DNA of 41,360 nucleotides from the NCBI GenBank assembly GCA_002429045.1, contig DIYM01000148.1, forward strand, positions 1 to 41,360, read 5' to 3'. Below, piece by piece: positions 23,786 through 33,444 of this stretch. Position 1 is the stretch's first letter. Each line of letters starts with the position of its first letter. The translations under genes and the position numbers were made by a program. This stretch comes from Phycisphaerales bacterium UBA6054. Its GTDB lineage: Bacteria; Planctomycetota; Phycisphaerae; Phycisphaerales; UBA1924. Below the pieces are notes generated by a model. It was not told the origin of the DNA, ran no database searches, and worked only from the letters and a program-made list of their open reading frames with translations.

Positions 23786-26700
23786 ATGGCCAGTTCCGAA
23801 ATCCCCTTGATCGGTCCCGTTCTTTCCAAGGTTTTCGGCTCGCGCAACGAGCGGATCGTGAAGCGTTACACGCAGCGCGTGGACGCGATCGGCGAGTTCG
23901 AGCCCCGGATGCGAGCGATGACCGACGATCAACTCCGCCAGAAGGTCGACGAGTTCCGCGAGCGGATCGACGGGGGCGAGAAGCCCGACGACATCCAGGC
24001 CGAAGTGTTCGCTGTCGCCCGCGAGGTGATGGATCGGGCCGTGGGCATCCGGGCGATCTTCAACCCGGAGCACGGGTTCGACCCGGCGACGCTGCCCGAC
24101 AGCGTTCGGTCGAGCTACGACCGGATCGCGGCGGAGATTGCCCAGCTGGAGCCGGCCGAGCCCAAGGGGCGGTGGCTGGGACACCCGGAGGCGATCGAGC
24201 CTTGGCGGCAGGTGGATCTGGACCCTGCGTTGTGCGAGGCGGTGCGGGAGCTGTACCCGGAGAGTCGCCCGCCCTTCCGAGCCCGGCCGTTCGATGTGCA
24301 GCTGATCGGCGGCATGGTATTGGGGCAGGGCCGCATCGCGGAGATGAAGACGGGCGAGGGCAAGACGATCGTCGCGCCGCTCGCGGCGTACATGGCGTGC
24401 GTGCCAGCGTCAGCAGGTGCACGTTGTCACGGTGAACGATTATCTGGTGCAGCGCGACCGGGACTGGACGTTCCCGTTCTTCTGCTACCTGGGCCTGACC
24501 GCCGGCGCGATCCACCCTCAGCACATGCAGCCGGAAGATCAGAAGCGGGACATGTACCGCTGCGATGTCGTGTACGGCACGACCAGCGAGTTCGGCTTCG
24601 ACTACCTCCGTGACAACATGAAGCGATCGGTCGACCAGCAGGTGCAGCGCAAGCGTCAGTTCGCGATCGTGGACGAGGTCGACTCGACGCTGATCGACGA
24701 GGCTCGAACCCCCCTGATCATCTCGGGCATGGCCCACGACGACCAGCCCCGGTACGACATCGCCGACAAGCTGGCCAAGCACCTGGTCGAGGCCCAGAAA
24801 CCCTGGCACGAACTCGACACCAAGGTCACCGCACTCAAAGAACGCATCAAGGGGCTCGAGGGCGACATCCGGCAGGTCCGGGACAAGGGCCAGGTGCCCG
24901 AACTGAAGCGGCAGCTCGAGGCGGCGAAGGCCGAGCTTCCCGGGCTCGAGGTCGAGCGTGATCAGCACAAGCAGTTCTTCGACGTGAAGATGGATCGCAA
25001 GCAGGCCCATCTGACCCACGAGGGCATCGCCGAAGCCCAGCGTGTGGCGGGGGTCGGCTCGTTCTATGTCGACGAGAACATGGATCTGCCGCATCTGCTC
25101 GAGCAGTCGATCCGCGGGTACGCGGTCTACGAGCGGGACCGCGACTACATCGTGATGGACGTGCCGGACCGGGCGACCGGGCGGACCGAGCCGAGCGTGG
25201 TGATCGTCGACACCAACACCGGGCGTCCGATGATCGGGCGGCAGTGGTCCGACGGCCTGCACCAGGCGGTCGAGTGCAAAGAAGGCGTTCCGATCAAGCC
25301 CGAGACGCAGACGGTCGCGTCGGTCACGATCCAGAACTTCTTCAAGATGTACAAGCGTCTGTCCGGCATGACCGGCACCGCCGACACCGAGGCGCAGGAG
25401 TTCCACGACATCTACAAGCTCGAGGTGGTTTCCATCCCGACCAACCGCCCTGTGATCCGGGCGGACCACGACGACCTGATGTTCCTGCGTGCCAAGGACA
25501 AGTGGGAAGCGATCGTGGACGAGATCAAGGCGTTCCACGACGCGGGCCAACCGATCCTGGTGGGCACGACCTCGGTCGAGAAATCCGAGCTTATCAGCCG
25601 CATGCTCAAGCAGCGTTACCAGATCGAGCATCAGGTGCTCAACGCCAAGCAGCACGAGCGCGAGGCGAACGTGGTGCAGGACGCCGGTCATCTGGGCGCG
25701 GTGATGATCGCGACGAACATGGCCGGACGCGGGACCGACATCAAGCTCGCCAGGTTCACCCGCGAGCAGCACATCGAGCACCTGCTGCGCCGTGGTTTGG
25801 CATCGCGGGGACTCAAGCCGGACATGACCGATGACCAGCTCCGCGAGAACGTGTATCGCAAGATCGCGCCCGCCGAGCTCAAGCAGGAGGGCGTGTCGAA
25901 GAAGGACGCCGAGGGGATGGGGTTCGAGGAGCTCGAGCTGGCGCTGCTCCGCAACTGGGCGAACCAGTACACGTGGATGAGCCCCAAGGCAGTCGAGAAC
26001 GCCGGGGCGGACGAGCTCCGGGAGGAGCTGGACAAGAACGGGCGCTGCCTGCTGCATCGGCTCCGCTGGTTCGAGGGCGTCGAGGACATGGGCGGGCTCC
26101 ACGTGATGGGCACCGAACGCCACGAGTCGCGGCGGATCGACAACCAGCTGCGCGGGCGGTCGGGGCGACAGGGCGACCGCGGATCGTCGCGGTTCTTCGT
26201 GTCGCTCGAAGACGACCTGATGAAGATGTTCGCGGGCGAGACGACCATGAAGATGCTCTCGCGTCTGGGCATGAAAGAGGGCGACGCGATCGAGCATCCG
26301 TGGCTCTCCAAAAACGTCGAGCGGGCGCAGAAGAAGGTCGAGGAGCGCAACTTCCAGATCCGCAAAAACATCCTCGAGTACGACGAGGTCATGGAGCATC
26401 AGCGTCAGCGGTTCTACGGGCTGCGTCAGCGTGTGCTCGAGGGGCGGGCGGTCAAGGACCTGATCTTCGACGACATCGGGGAGGTCGTGGACAGCGCGAT
26501 CGGCGAGTATCTGGACACGGACTACGCCGCCATGTCGGCGGCCGAGTATGCCCGCGAGCAACTCGACTGCTCGATCCTGCCGGATCGGCTGCGAGGCAAG
26601 GACGCCAACGAGATGGATGTCACGATCCGCAGGCTCGCCAGGGAGGACGCGGCGGCAACGATCAACATGACCCTGGGCGAGTACATGCCGGTGGAGAGTT

Positions 26701-27890
26701 CCGAGGTCTCGATCGACTTCGACTCGGCGGGCCTGCGGCGCTGGGCGAAGAACAGATTCGGCGTGGAGCTGGACCCCGCGGACGAGATGCGTGAAGGCGG
26801 GGCGGCCGAGCGTCGGCAGATCCAGGCGATGCTCGAGGAGGCCGCGTTCGAGAAGATCGACGCGACCGAGTTGCCCGGGCTGCCAACGTTCGCCGAGAAA
26901 GGCTACGGCGCCCGCCAGCTCAGCGAGTGGGTCAAACGGAAGTTCACGTTCGATGTGGGCGCCGAGGAGATCATGAAAGCCCACGAGGACGATCAGGCGG
27001 AGGTCCGCGATCTGATCATCGACAAGGCCCGCGAGGCGTACCGGCAACGCGAGGCGGAGTTCCCGGTGGACTTCGCGATGCAGAACGCGATGGGGTTGGC
27101 CCGCCAGGACCCGAACGCCGCGTTCGCGATGCTCGCAGACTGGGGCAAGCGTCGCCTGGCGGTCGACCTGACTCCCGAGGAGATCAAGAACACCCCTCCG
27201 GCGAAGATGCGGGATCGCCTGGTCGAGGTCGGCAAGGCGGCGCTCGATGAGAACAAGATGGAGGCCTGGATCAGCGAAGCGCTCGCCCAGCCCGACGACC
27301 CTGCGTTGGAGGGCTATCTCACGGAGACCTTCGGTTCCGGGCTGACCGACCGGATGAAGTTCCTCGATGCCGACGAACGCGAGGACGCGGTCCGGGCCCG
27401 CGTCGAGACCCTCGCCCGCCCCGAGATGCTGCAGTTCGAGCAGATGGTGCTGATCGAGACGTTCGACAGCTCTTGGAAGGATCACCTCTATTCGATGGAC
27501 CAGCTGCGCGACACGATCGGGTTCCGGGCGATCGCCCAGACCGATCCCAAGATCGAGTACAAGCGGGAGGGGCAGCGGCAGTTCCTCGGCGCGATGCGCG
27601 ACATCCGCGAGCGGGTGACCGACCTGATCTTCAAGGCCCGGCTGGCCCCGCAGCCCCGCGGGGCCCCCTCGGGTGGGGGGCAGGGCCCGGGTTCCCCGGC
27701 GGGCCGTCCGCCGCAACCGGCCACGCGTCCTCAGCAGGCGCCGCAACAAGCCCCCAGGCAGGCCCCGATCGGGAACATCATGGGCTCGACCATCGCCGGG
27801 CCCGGGTTCGGCTTCGCGCCGGGGGCTCAGCCTCCGGCACCGACCAAGCGGCCCGCTGACTCGCCCGGGGACAGCGAGACGCGTGGCTGA
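23786..27890 (+). CDS. secA: preprotein translocase ATPase SecA, interrupted by an apparent one-base insertion
   Basis: SecA drives protein export through SecYEG. The first frame holds Walker A MKTGEGKT (about residue 187) and runs to AAYMACV; the next conserved block, VHVVTVNDYLVQRD, is one frame over. Dropping one C at 24404-24405 restores ACVQRQQVHVVTVNDYL and yields a 1,367-residue protein. Later motifs are VDEVDSTLIDEARTPLI, SVTIQNFFKMY, GMTGTADTEAQEF, TNMAGRGTDI and GRSGRQGDRGSSRFF. The length greatly exceeds the usual roughly 900: a coiled-coil insert (near 24820-25000), an enlarged region around 26560-27400, and a Pro/Gln/Gly tail in place of the SEC-C zinc motif. ATG 23786 has only a weak AAGG site. 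Confidence 0.92.
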
Positions 27891-28004
27891 CCTCCGCCCG
27901 CATGGATCCACGCCCCGGCTCGCTGCGTAGCGACCGTCGGGACATCCGTCTGACCGTTCGGTAGTATCCTTGCCGACGGACACCGCCGAATGAGGAGACC
28001 GAGC

Positions 28005-28835
28005 ATGTCCTTGACGATCCAGAGCCGCAACGCCGCACGGCGGGCGTTCACGCTGGTTGAGCTTCTCGTGGTGGTCGGCGTCATCGTGGTCCTGGTCGCG
28101 CTGACCATCGGCGTGGGTGCCACCGTCGCCAACTCTGGCAAGCAGCGGGCCACCGAGGGGGCGCTGCAGGCCCTCGATCAGGTGCTCGACACCTACATCC
28201 AGGCGCAGGGCTCCGTGCCCGCGTTCGTGCGGATCGGAGAGGCCGGACTCCCGGATTCCAGCCCGATCGGGCCCGGGCAGGATGGGTTCTATCCGCTCTT
28301 CGACGGCTTATCCGAAGACGACGATCAGGCGGTGAACACGGTCGGGCTCTTCCTCGTCGAGGCGCGCCGGTCGGTGCCCGCTACGGAGGACATCGTCTCG
28401 GCGCTCGATGCGAAGTTCGTGCGCCGGTTCCAGCCCGGGCCCGCGGCCGCCGCGATCCAGCCCGAGGCGCTCACCGTCTTCGACGCATGGGGCAACCCGT
28501 TCCGCATGGTCCACCCCCGTTTCGACGGCGTGATCGTGGACGGCACGAGAGCCGTGGGGGACGCCGGGGACGGCATCGATCTGGCGTCGTCCGACTCGGC
28601 GTTCCTCCAGGGAAGAGAAACGGTCTATCTGAGCACCGGGCAACTCGGCCTGGAGAGGCTGCGGCGCAACGCGTTGCAAGAGGCCGACTACCTCCAGAAC
28701 CCGGGCCTTGTCGGCGACTCCGACGGGGGCATCTGCCCGAGCCCGCGCCCATACTTTTACTCGTCCGGCCCGGACGGCGACCCCTCGACGATCGATGACA
28801 ACGTGTACACCACCCGCCCGCGCTTCGAATCGTGA
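28005..28835 (+). CDS. type II secretion/type IV pilus-like pseudopilin
   Basis: A 276-residue protein with the prepilin signature RRAFTLVELLVVVGVIVVLVAL near the N-terminus. A positive leader precedes a hydrophobic helix that begins FTLVE, with Ala rather than Gly at -1 and Glu at +5. The prepilin peptidase cuts before the Phe. The rest is a soluble globular part with one late Cys (GGICPSPRPYF). The long globular part with VFDAWGNPFRMVHPRF is typical of planctomycete pseudopilins with a GspG-like end. GAGGAGA at 27992-27998 precedes ATG 28005. No other secretion genes are adjacent. Confidence 0.88.
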   Translation: MSLTIQSRNAARRAFTLVELLVVVGVIVVLVALTIGVGATVANSGKQRATEGALQALDQVLDTYIQAQGSVPAFVRIGEAGLPDSSPIGPGQDGFYPLFDGLSEDDDQAVNTVGLFLVEARRSVPATEDIVSALDAKFVRRFQPGPAAAAIQPEALTVFDAWGNPFRMVHPRFDGVIVDGTRAVGDAGDGIDLASSDSAFLQGRETVYLSTGQLGLERLRRNALQEADYLQNPGLVGDSDGGICPSPRPYFYSSGPDGDPSTIDDNVYTTRPRFES

Positions 28836-28937
28836 GTTCCAATATCCGGAAACGGGCCTGGATGGCCCGCCTCATCGCCCGCCGGCCTGACGGCAGGGCT
28901 ATCATCTGCCTCGGCCCGTCCTCGGGCCGAACACAGC

Positions 28938-29011
28938 CGGGGTGTAGCGCAGCTTGGTAGCGCGTCTCGTTCGGGACGAGAAGGTCGGAGGTTCAAATCC
29001 TCTCACCCCGA
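28938..29011 (+). tRNA. tRNA-Pro (anticodon CGG)
   Basis: A 74-base cloverleaf. Acceptor CGGGGTG (28938-28944) pairs with CACCCCG (29004-29010), discriminator A29011. The D-arm is GCGCAGCTTGGTAGCGC. The anticodon stem TCTCG/CGAGA encloses the loop TTCGGGA, with anticodon CGG at 28972-28974. The T-arm is GGAGG-TTCAAAT-CCTCT. C1-G72 is the tRNA-Pro identity pair. No CCA is encoded. A near-identical sequence, apart from the anticodon arm, lies inverted at 35882-35956. Confidence 0.97.
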
Positions 29012-29027
29012 TTTTTCGAGAGATCAG

Positions 29028-29057
29028 GCCCTTCGACATGATGGTCGAGGGGCTTTT
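29028..29057 (+). terminator. terminator of tRNA-Pro(CGG)
   Basis: GCCCTTCGAC (29028-29037) pairs with GTCGAGGGGC (29044-29053), one G-T wobble, six-base loop, followed by TTTT. It is 16 bases past the tRNA. Confidence 0.8.
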
Positions 29058-29158
29058 CCATTAATGGGGACGAGATGTGGGCCGCCGGGAAGGCAGTTCA
29101 AACTGACGATTCGGGGATCCACACAGTCTCGCGACAACTCGGTCTGCCATGCGACTTG

Positions 29159-30214
29159 TTATCCGTACGTTTCGAGATCCAGCAGATCTGTGTCATTCAG
29201 GATCCAATCGGTGATCAACTCGATGGCGGGATCCTGCATTGTGGGGCCATCACTGGGGTAGTCCTCGATGCGGCCGAGCTTGGATCTTTGGAACAAGTGG
29301 TTCAGGCCTGGGATGATCATGCCGCGATGATGCGTGTGTTTCGAGTCGATGAACGCTGAGAGTTCTTGCTCGGCGTCCACATGCCTGTCTCGGGCACCCC
29401 AGATCGCGAGCGTTGGCGAGTTCACTTCCCGGACCTCCGATGCGGTGTGGCTCATCAAGAGTTCACGGACTTCCCACTCCATCGCATCTTCGACGGCAAA
29501 GTCTATGAAGGCGTCTACACCTCCGAAGTCGGGCAGGAAGTCTGAGTCGTTCGCCCCACGAACACTATCAGCAATCAGTGCTCTCACTGCGCGAGCCCGT
29601 TCAACGCAGTCCTCATGCTCCACAAGAGTGTCGAACAACAGCTGAGAATGTTCGATGTACGAAGCCCTGGCCTCACCAGTGAGTCCCGCATCATCGGCGA
29701 GTAGCTGTCGCATAGACATCATGATCTGTATCCCGGGCCTCATCGCGGCGCCGAGTAGGACAACCTTGGCCACCCGAGGTTCTGTCGCGGCCAATCGCGT
29801 TGCGAAGAGCGCGCCTTGGGAGTGTCCGATGACGGCAAACGGAATGGACGGTAACTCGCTGCTGAGGAACTGCAGTTGGGCCGAGGCATCCGCGAGCAAT
29901 GTGTTCGCGTCAATGCTGAGATAGTCTCCCGTGCTCTGGTTTACGCCGCGGTCGTCGCATCGGAGAGATGCGATCCCGGATGCGGAAAGCGCAGCGGCGA
30001 GTTCCTCGAACGGGCGTTGTCCACCCAGCGACTCGTTTCGGTCGAGGGGGCCCGAGCCGGGAAGGAGCAGCGCAGAGGCCAAAGGAACCCTTGGCGAACG
30101 CAGCGTTCCAGCTAGCGTCACCCCCGGCGTGGAGCTGTTCAGCGTGACTTCGCGATCGTACGCCATGGTGATGTGTCGTCTCGGAGCCTGAGGGTGGGCA
30201 TGCTCGAGTTGCAT
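29159..30214 (-). CDS. alpha/beta hydrolase
   Basis: A protein of 351 residues from 30214, or 335 if ATG 30166 is used. It has the oxyanion-type LLLPGSGPLDRNES, then CDDRGVNQSTGD, the nucleophile elbow GHSQG, the acid region IWGARDRHVD and the final GLNHLFQ His. This is a complete catalytic triad in the order typical of serine esterases/acyl-peptide-type hydrolases. There is no export signal. No strong ribosome site is found before either start. It is monocistronic and convergent with the tRNA-Pro gene, inside the region between the two tRNA-Pro genes. The substrate is unknown. Confidence 0.85.
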   Translation of the reverse strand: MQLEHAHPQAPRRHITMAYDREVTLNSSTPGVTLAGTLRSPRVPLASALLLPGSGPLDRNESLGGQRPFEELAAALSASGIASLRCDDRGVNQSTGDYLSIDANTLLADASAQLQFLSSELPSIPFAVIGHSQGALFATRLAATEPRVAKVVLLGAAMRPGIQIMMSMRQLLADDAGLTGEARASYIEHSQLLFDTLVEHEDCVERARAVRALIADSVRGANDSDFLPDFGGVDAFIDFAVEDAMEWEVRELLMSHTASEVREVNSPTLAIWGARDRHVDAEQELSAFIDSKHTHHRGMIIPGLNHLFQRSKLGRIEDYPSDGPTMQDPAIELITDWILNDTDLLDLETYG

Positions 30215-30288
30215 GTAGAGTCTGTTCGCGAAAGGACTATCAGATTTTCCTAATTGCAGAGGCCGATTTAGGCTGCGGAAAGTAAAAC

Positions 30289-30308
30289 CGGAGTCCTCTC
30301 ACCCGATT
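30289..30308 (+). repeat. tRNA-Pro 3'-end-like fragment
   Basis: The segment CGGAG then TCCTCTCACCC then GATT equals the T-arm and acceptor end of tRNA-Pro (28991-29014) with the seven-base T-loop block and one C missing. It is in the same orientation as the tRNA at 28938. It lies in the 110-base gap between the hydrolase and the methyltransferase. It may be a decayed attachment site, but the match is only about 20 bases. Confidence 0.4.
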
Positions 30309-30324
30309 CGGCTGAGTTGATGGT

Positions 30325-31077
30325 TCATGTGGTCTTCCGGGCGATGTAGAAGGCGTAGCTGTACCACCGGCCATACTCTCGATAGAGGGTCATCTCTGCC
30401 TGCTCCGCCTCGGCGATCTGCTGCGCAGCGTCGGAGTTTCCGTGGCGCTGCATGAACTTCGGGATGGCCGAGCGGAGCGGTTTGTAGTAGTGGTTCTCCC
30501 AGCAGTCACGCGGTAGAAAGAAGACGCCGAGGGGTTCGTATCCTGCCTGTTCCACGAGTTGGAGCTTCGTCGAGGCTGTGGCAATGCCGGGATACTCACG
30601 TTTCCAATACGCTTCTATTGGGTCTGGGCGGTGAGCAGTCGTCCACGTGATCTCGGAGACAGCGACAGTGCCGCCCGGTCGAAGAAGCCGCTGCCAGGCG
30701 CGAAGGCCTTCTGCGAATCCCATGTTGTAGATCGCGCCCTCGGACCAGATCAGATCAAACTGTGAGTCAGTGAATGGCAGTGACTCCATCTGCGCCAGAA
30801 CCGGTTCGATGTGATCAGACATGCCCTCGGCAGCGGCCCGCGTACCCAAGCGTTCGAGAAAGGGCTCGGCGAAGTCAACAGCGATGACTTGGGCGTTGAG
30901 CGTCCTGGCCAGAACCAGAGCGGCCGATCCCGTTCCGCATCCGATGTCGGCGATAGCGAGCCTCTCTCGCGGGTCGAGGCGGGCAAGGTTGATCGCTCGG
31001 CGCGTCTCCTCGTCGCTGCCGGGCCCCTGGCGCGCGTTGCCAAGGTGAAGGTCAATGAGAAGATCGAACTCGGTCAA
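30325..31077 (-). CDS. class I SAM-dependent methyltransferase
   Basis: A 250-residue protein with motif I IADIGCGTGSAALVLA, the Asp after beta-2 in VIAVDFAEPF, motif II DLIWSEGAIYNMGF and motif III PGGTVAVSEITW. The C-terminal part has many aromatic residues (REYGRWYSYAFYIARK), as in UbiE/arsenite-like small-molecule methyltransferases. The frame is open to 31212, but the TTG at 31077 is the best start: AGGAGA lies six bases ahead and the domain starts straight after it. The methyl acceptor is unknown. The gene stands alone and is divergent from the beta-propeller-like gene. Confidence 0.82.
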   Translation of the reverse strand: MTEFDLLIDLHLGNARQGPGSDEETRRAINLARLDPRERLAIADIGCGTGSAALVLARTLNAQVIAVDFAEPFLERLGTRAAAEGMSDHIEPVLAQMESLPFTDSQFDLIWSEGAIYNMGFAEGLRAWQRLLRPGGTVAVSEITWTTAHRPDPIEAYWKREYPGIATASTKLQLVEQAGYEPLGVFFLPRDCWENHYYKPLRSAIPKFMQRHGNSDAAQQIAEAEQAEMTLYREYGRWYSYAFYIARKTT

Positions 31078-31494
31078 CGGGGTCTCCTGCGACCATTGTA
31101 TGGGCCACACTCGCGATCGCTTTGACCTCAGGGGCCCATCTGGACTGCGAAGAGTTCCATTCGAGTTCTGTCGCCCCATTCGGAGTGCCGAGACACCGTC
31201 AGGCAGCGGCAAGTGACTGGCAATATTGCTGTTACGCTGGCTCGATCACGCCCTCTCGTCCTGCGTTGTGCCTCGTGCCACTCGCTTCATCACGCGGCAG
31301 GCTCGTTCTCACGCGATCACGTTGCAACCGCCGTAGCTCAAATCGGAAAGACCCTTCTCGTCGGGGACGGCGTTGTTGGCGTCTTCTTCACTGGCGCACG
31401 CCGTTGCACAAAGCCCGGTGCACCGGGGCCACGCCGGATGAGGTATTGCGGGCAAGCCGGTTCACATCACAGGAACACAGCTCGGGGTGCTTGT
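31078..31494. other. 417-base divergent intergenic region
   Basis: Non-coding stretch between the methyltransferase (minus) and the beta-propeller-like gene (plus). A perfect 14-base palindrome CCCGGTGCACCGGG lies at 31414-31427, followed by GCCGGATGAGG and CAAGCCGGTTC at 31433-31463, which recalls part of a group II intron. A short AGCTCAAATCGGAAAGA string near 31336 is D-arm-like, with no cloverleaf. No gene or clear promoter is seen. Confidence 0.4.
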
Positions 31495-32406
31495 ATGACG
31501 ATCAAGATCAAGTGGGTGCTGCTCGTCGGTCTGGCTCTCGGTACGACATGCTCGTACATCGCGGTGAATACTCGGTTCGGTGTACACTTGGTGCTCGATG
31601 TGCTGTCGGAGGTTGGGAGCTCCAAGGAAGCACAGACCGGAGCGAGCGAAGGGCCGCTCCGGGTCTCTGCGACGCTCTCGCCAGTCGAGAAGATCCCCCT
31701 GCCTAGCTCCATCGAGCAGCCATCCGGGATCAAGCACCGCAATGGCGCTGTTTACATCTCAACGGATCAGACTGAGATCTTCAAGCTCGACGCTGATCTC
31801 AAGACCGCTTCTGCGGGGGGCTATCTCCTCAAGGGTCCGCTGCTTTTCAAGCAGGGATCGCTGGAAGGCATCGAGGTGCGGGGCGATCTGCTCTTTGGTA
31901 TCGGCGAGTTCGATTCGATGCCGACCTGGACCGAGAACGGTGAAACCAACTGGATCCGCAACACGGATGCCGGCTTGCCGCCTGGGTTTGCAGGAGTCGA
32001 GTTCTCTGGAGTAGTCGATACACCATCAGGCCAGTTCGCAACATCAGAGGACCGCCTGTCGCTCTTGAATCTCGATGATGGCTCGGAGCATCGGGTTGAC
32101 TTCGGCGGATTCCTCAAAGAAGGCGCTGATCCGAGCGTGCTGGCATTCTCCGGGGTAGCCCACGCAGGCGGCGCCTTCTACGTACTGACTGAGACCCATA
32201 CGTCGGTCCTGGTCATCGACGATGTGAGTTTCAGGGTGCAGCACGTCTTCGGCATCGAGCCGTCCGCGGCCGCAGATCTGTCGGTGCACGAGGGCAGGTG
32301 CTATGTTGTGATTGACCACAACTACAACCAGCCGGTCGAACCTGTGCATGTGTACAACATCAATGCCGCAATGCGGGCTGCCGAGGAGATCGATTCTGCG
32401 GGATAA
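31495..32406 (+). CDS. exported beta-propeller-like protein (SdiA-regulated/YjiK-like)
   Basis: A 303-residue protein with an uncleaved or signal-type N-terminal segment (KIKWVLLVGLALGTTCSYIAV), then a linker and a domain starting PLPSSIEQPSGIKHRNGAVYIST. The repeated pattern of hydrophobic strands with IFKLDADL, EGIEVRGDLLFGIGEF, GVEFSGVV, FSGVAHAGGAFYVLTE and LSVHEGRCYVVID resembles the SdiA-regulated/YjiK beta-propeller proteins found outside the cytoplasm. The function is unknown in that family too. The start is ATG 31495; the longer upstream frame is not used because it lacks coding character. The call is by pattern only. Confidence 0.6.
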   Translation: MTIKIKWVLLVGLALGTTCSYIAVNTRFGVHLVLDVLSEVGSSKEAQTGASEGPLRVSATLSPVEKIPLPSSIEQPSGIKHRNGAVYISTDQTEIFKLDADLKTASAGGYLLKGPLLFKQGSLEGIEVRGDLLFGIGEFDSMPTWTENGETNWIRNTDAGLPPGFAGVEFSGVVDTPSGQFATSEDRLSLLNLDDGSEHRVDFGGFLKEGADPSVLAFSGVAHAGGAFYVLTETHTSVLVIDDVSFRVQHVFGIEPSAAADLSVHEGRCYVVIDHNYNQPVEPVHVYNINAAMRAAEEIDSAG

Positions 32407-32529
32407 TCATCCTGTCAGCATCACCGGTCGTTGATTGGGATGACAATGATATGCGCATCAGGTCGAACGCAACGCCAACAGTGTTCAGGCGTTCAGCGCG
32501 GAGGTCGGGCGGTGTTTGGAGTGGCATTC

Positions 32530-33444
32530 ATGACACAAGAAGCGGTGGGTCGGCGGAGTCTCCGGGCAGGCTGCCACGTTTTGTTTCTTCTCATCGCGTT
32601 TGCCTGCGGGCTGCCGTCCTGCACATCGGGGATATCGAGAACGAACCCGCTCACCGTTTCCGACCCCGTCGTGTTCCCTTTGCGAATCACCGATTCCGGT
32701 GTGGGGGTCGTTGTGCTCCGATCTGCAAGCGGTACGGCAGAGCTTGCCCTTGACACTGGAGCCCCGCATGCAATCCAGCTGCCAATGGATTCGCAGGTGC
32801 TATCAGGGCTCGAGCCGATCGGTAGAGAACGGTCGGCCGATGCTCGTGGTCGTAGATCGAGACGGTCTGTCTTCGAGATCTCTGAATGTACCATCGGCGA
32901 CGTGCCGTTAGGCACTGTGTACGCTACGCAACTCAACGAGCCGCTGGCGCCCATTTACGGGGCGGACGGCTTGCTCGGCACGGATCTGTTCAGTGGCTTG
33001 GTTCTGGATATCGACTTTTTGTCAGAGCGATTCGTTGTGTTACCCCCCGGACAGTTACCGCGAGACTTCACGCGTACAGACTGGATCACTGTACCGCTTG
33101 TTGATGACAAGCACGGCTTTGCCGTCGAGATCCAACTGGACGGGTACCCAGAGGTTTTTCGCGCGATTCTGGATAGTGGGGCGGTTGCATATGGCTCGAA
33201 CACCCACTATGCGATTCTCGATCTTCCGCCTGAGCTCCGTGGGCTGGCGGATACCTCGGGTGAACCCGCGGTGTACTGGGCGGGCCTGGTGCGGCTAGGA
33301 AACGGGACGATCGGGCCTGTGCCGTTCCTCGACATCGCGTTTCCCGAGCCCCCCGGGCAGGATGGGTTCTTGGGCAACGCGCTCTTCGTGCGGCACCGAG
33401 TTGTGATCGATCCGTCCAATGACACGGTCTACATCTCGAAGTGA
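32530..33444 (+). CDS. lipoprotein with two aspartic-protease (DTG/DSG) motifs
   Basis: A 304-residue lipoprotein. The signal ends in the lipobox-like LPSC (FLLIAFACGLPSC), so it should be lipidated and held at the membrane. Two half-units follow. The first has LALDTGAPHA and later GLLGTDLFSG; the second has AILDSGAVAY and later GFLGNALFVR. This is the aspartic-protease pattern of D-T/S-G-A plus a hydrophobic-hydrophobic-Gly motif, in both halves. That points to a pepsin-like two-lobed arrangement within one chain, rather than the usual dimeric retropepsin. GGAG at 32518-32521 supports ATG 32530. It sits among single genes between the two tRNA-Pro genes. Confidence 0.78.
   Translation: MTQEAVGRRSLRAGCHVLFLLIAFACGLPSCTSGISRTNPLTVSDPVVFPLRITDSGVGVVVLRSASGTAELALDTGAPHAIQLPMDSQVLSGLEPIGRERSADARGRRSRRSVFEISECTIGDVPLGTVYATQLNEPLAPIYGADGLLGTDLFSGLVLDIDFLSERFVVLPPGQLPRDFTRTDWITVPLVDDKHGFAVEIQLDGYPEVFRAILDSGAVAYGSNTHYAILDLPPELRGLADTSGEPAVYWAGLVRLGNGTIGPVPFLDIAFPEPPGQDGFLGNALFVRHRVVIDPSNDTVYISK

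Noticed and set aside
24395..24420. Programmed +1 frameshift in secA
   Set aside because: No shift-prone codon with a following stop, no internal Shine-Dalgarno and no clear stem; a base error is simpler.
24060..27983. 1,307-codon open frame on the minus strand opposite secA
   Set aside because: High-GC DNA leaves long antisense frames open; the plus strand carries all SecA motifs, and this frame has none.
31329..31400. tRNA-like D-arm string (AGCTCAAATCGGAAAGA)
   Set aside because: No acceptor stem, anticodon arm or T-arm fits around it.
31078..31494. Integron attC or cassette array in the island
   Set aside because: The inverse-core and core pairs are absent, and genes lie in both orientations.
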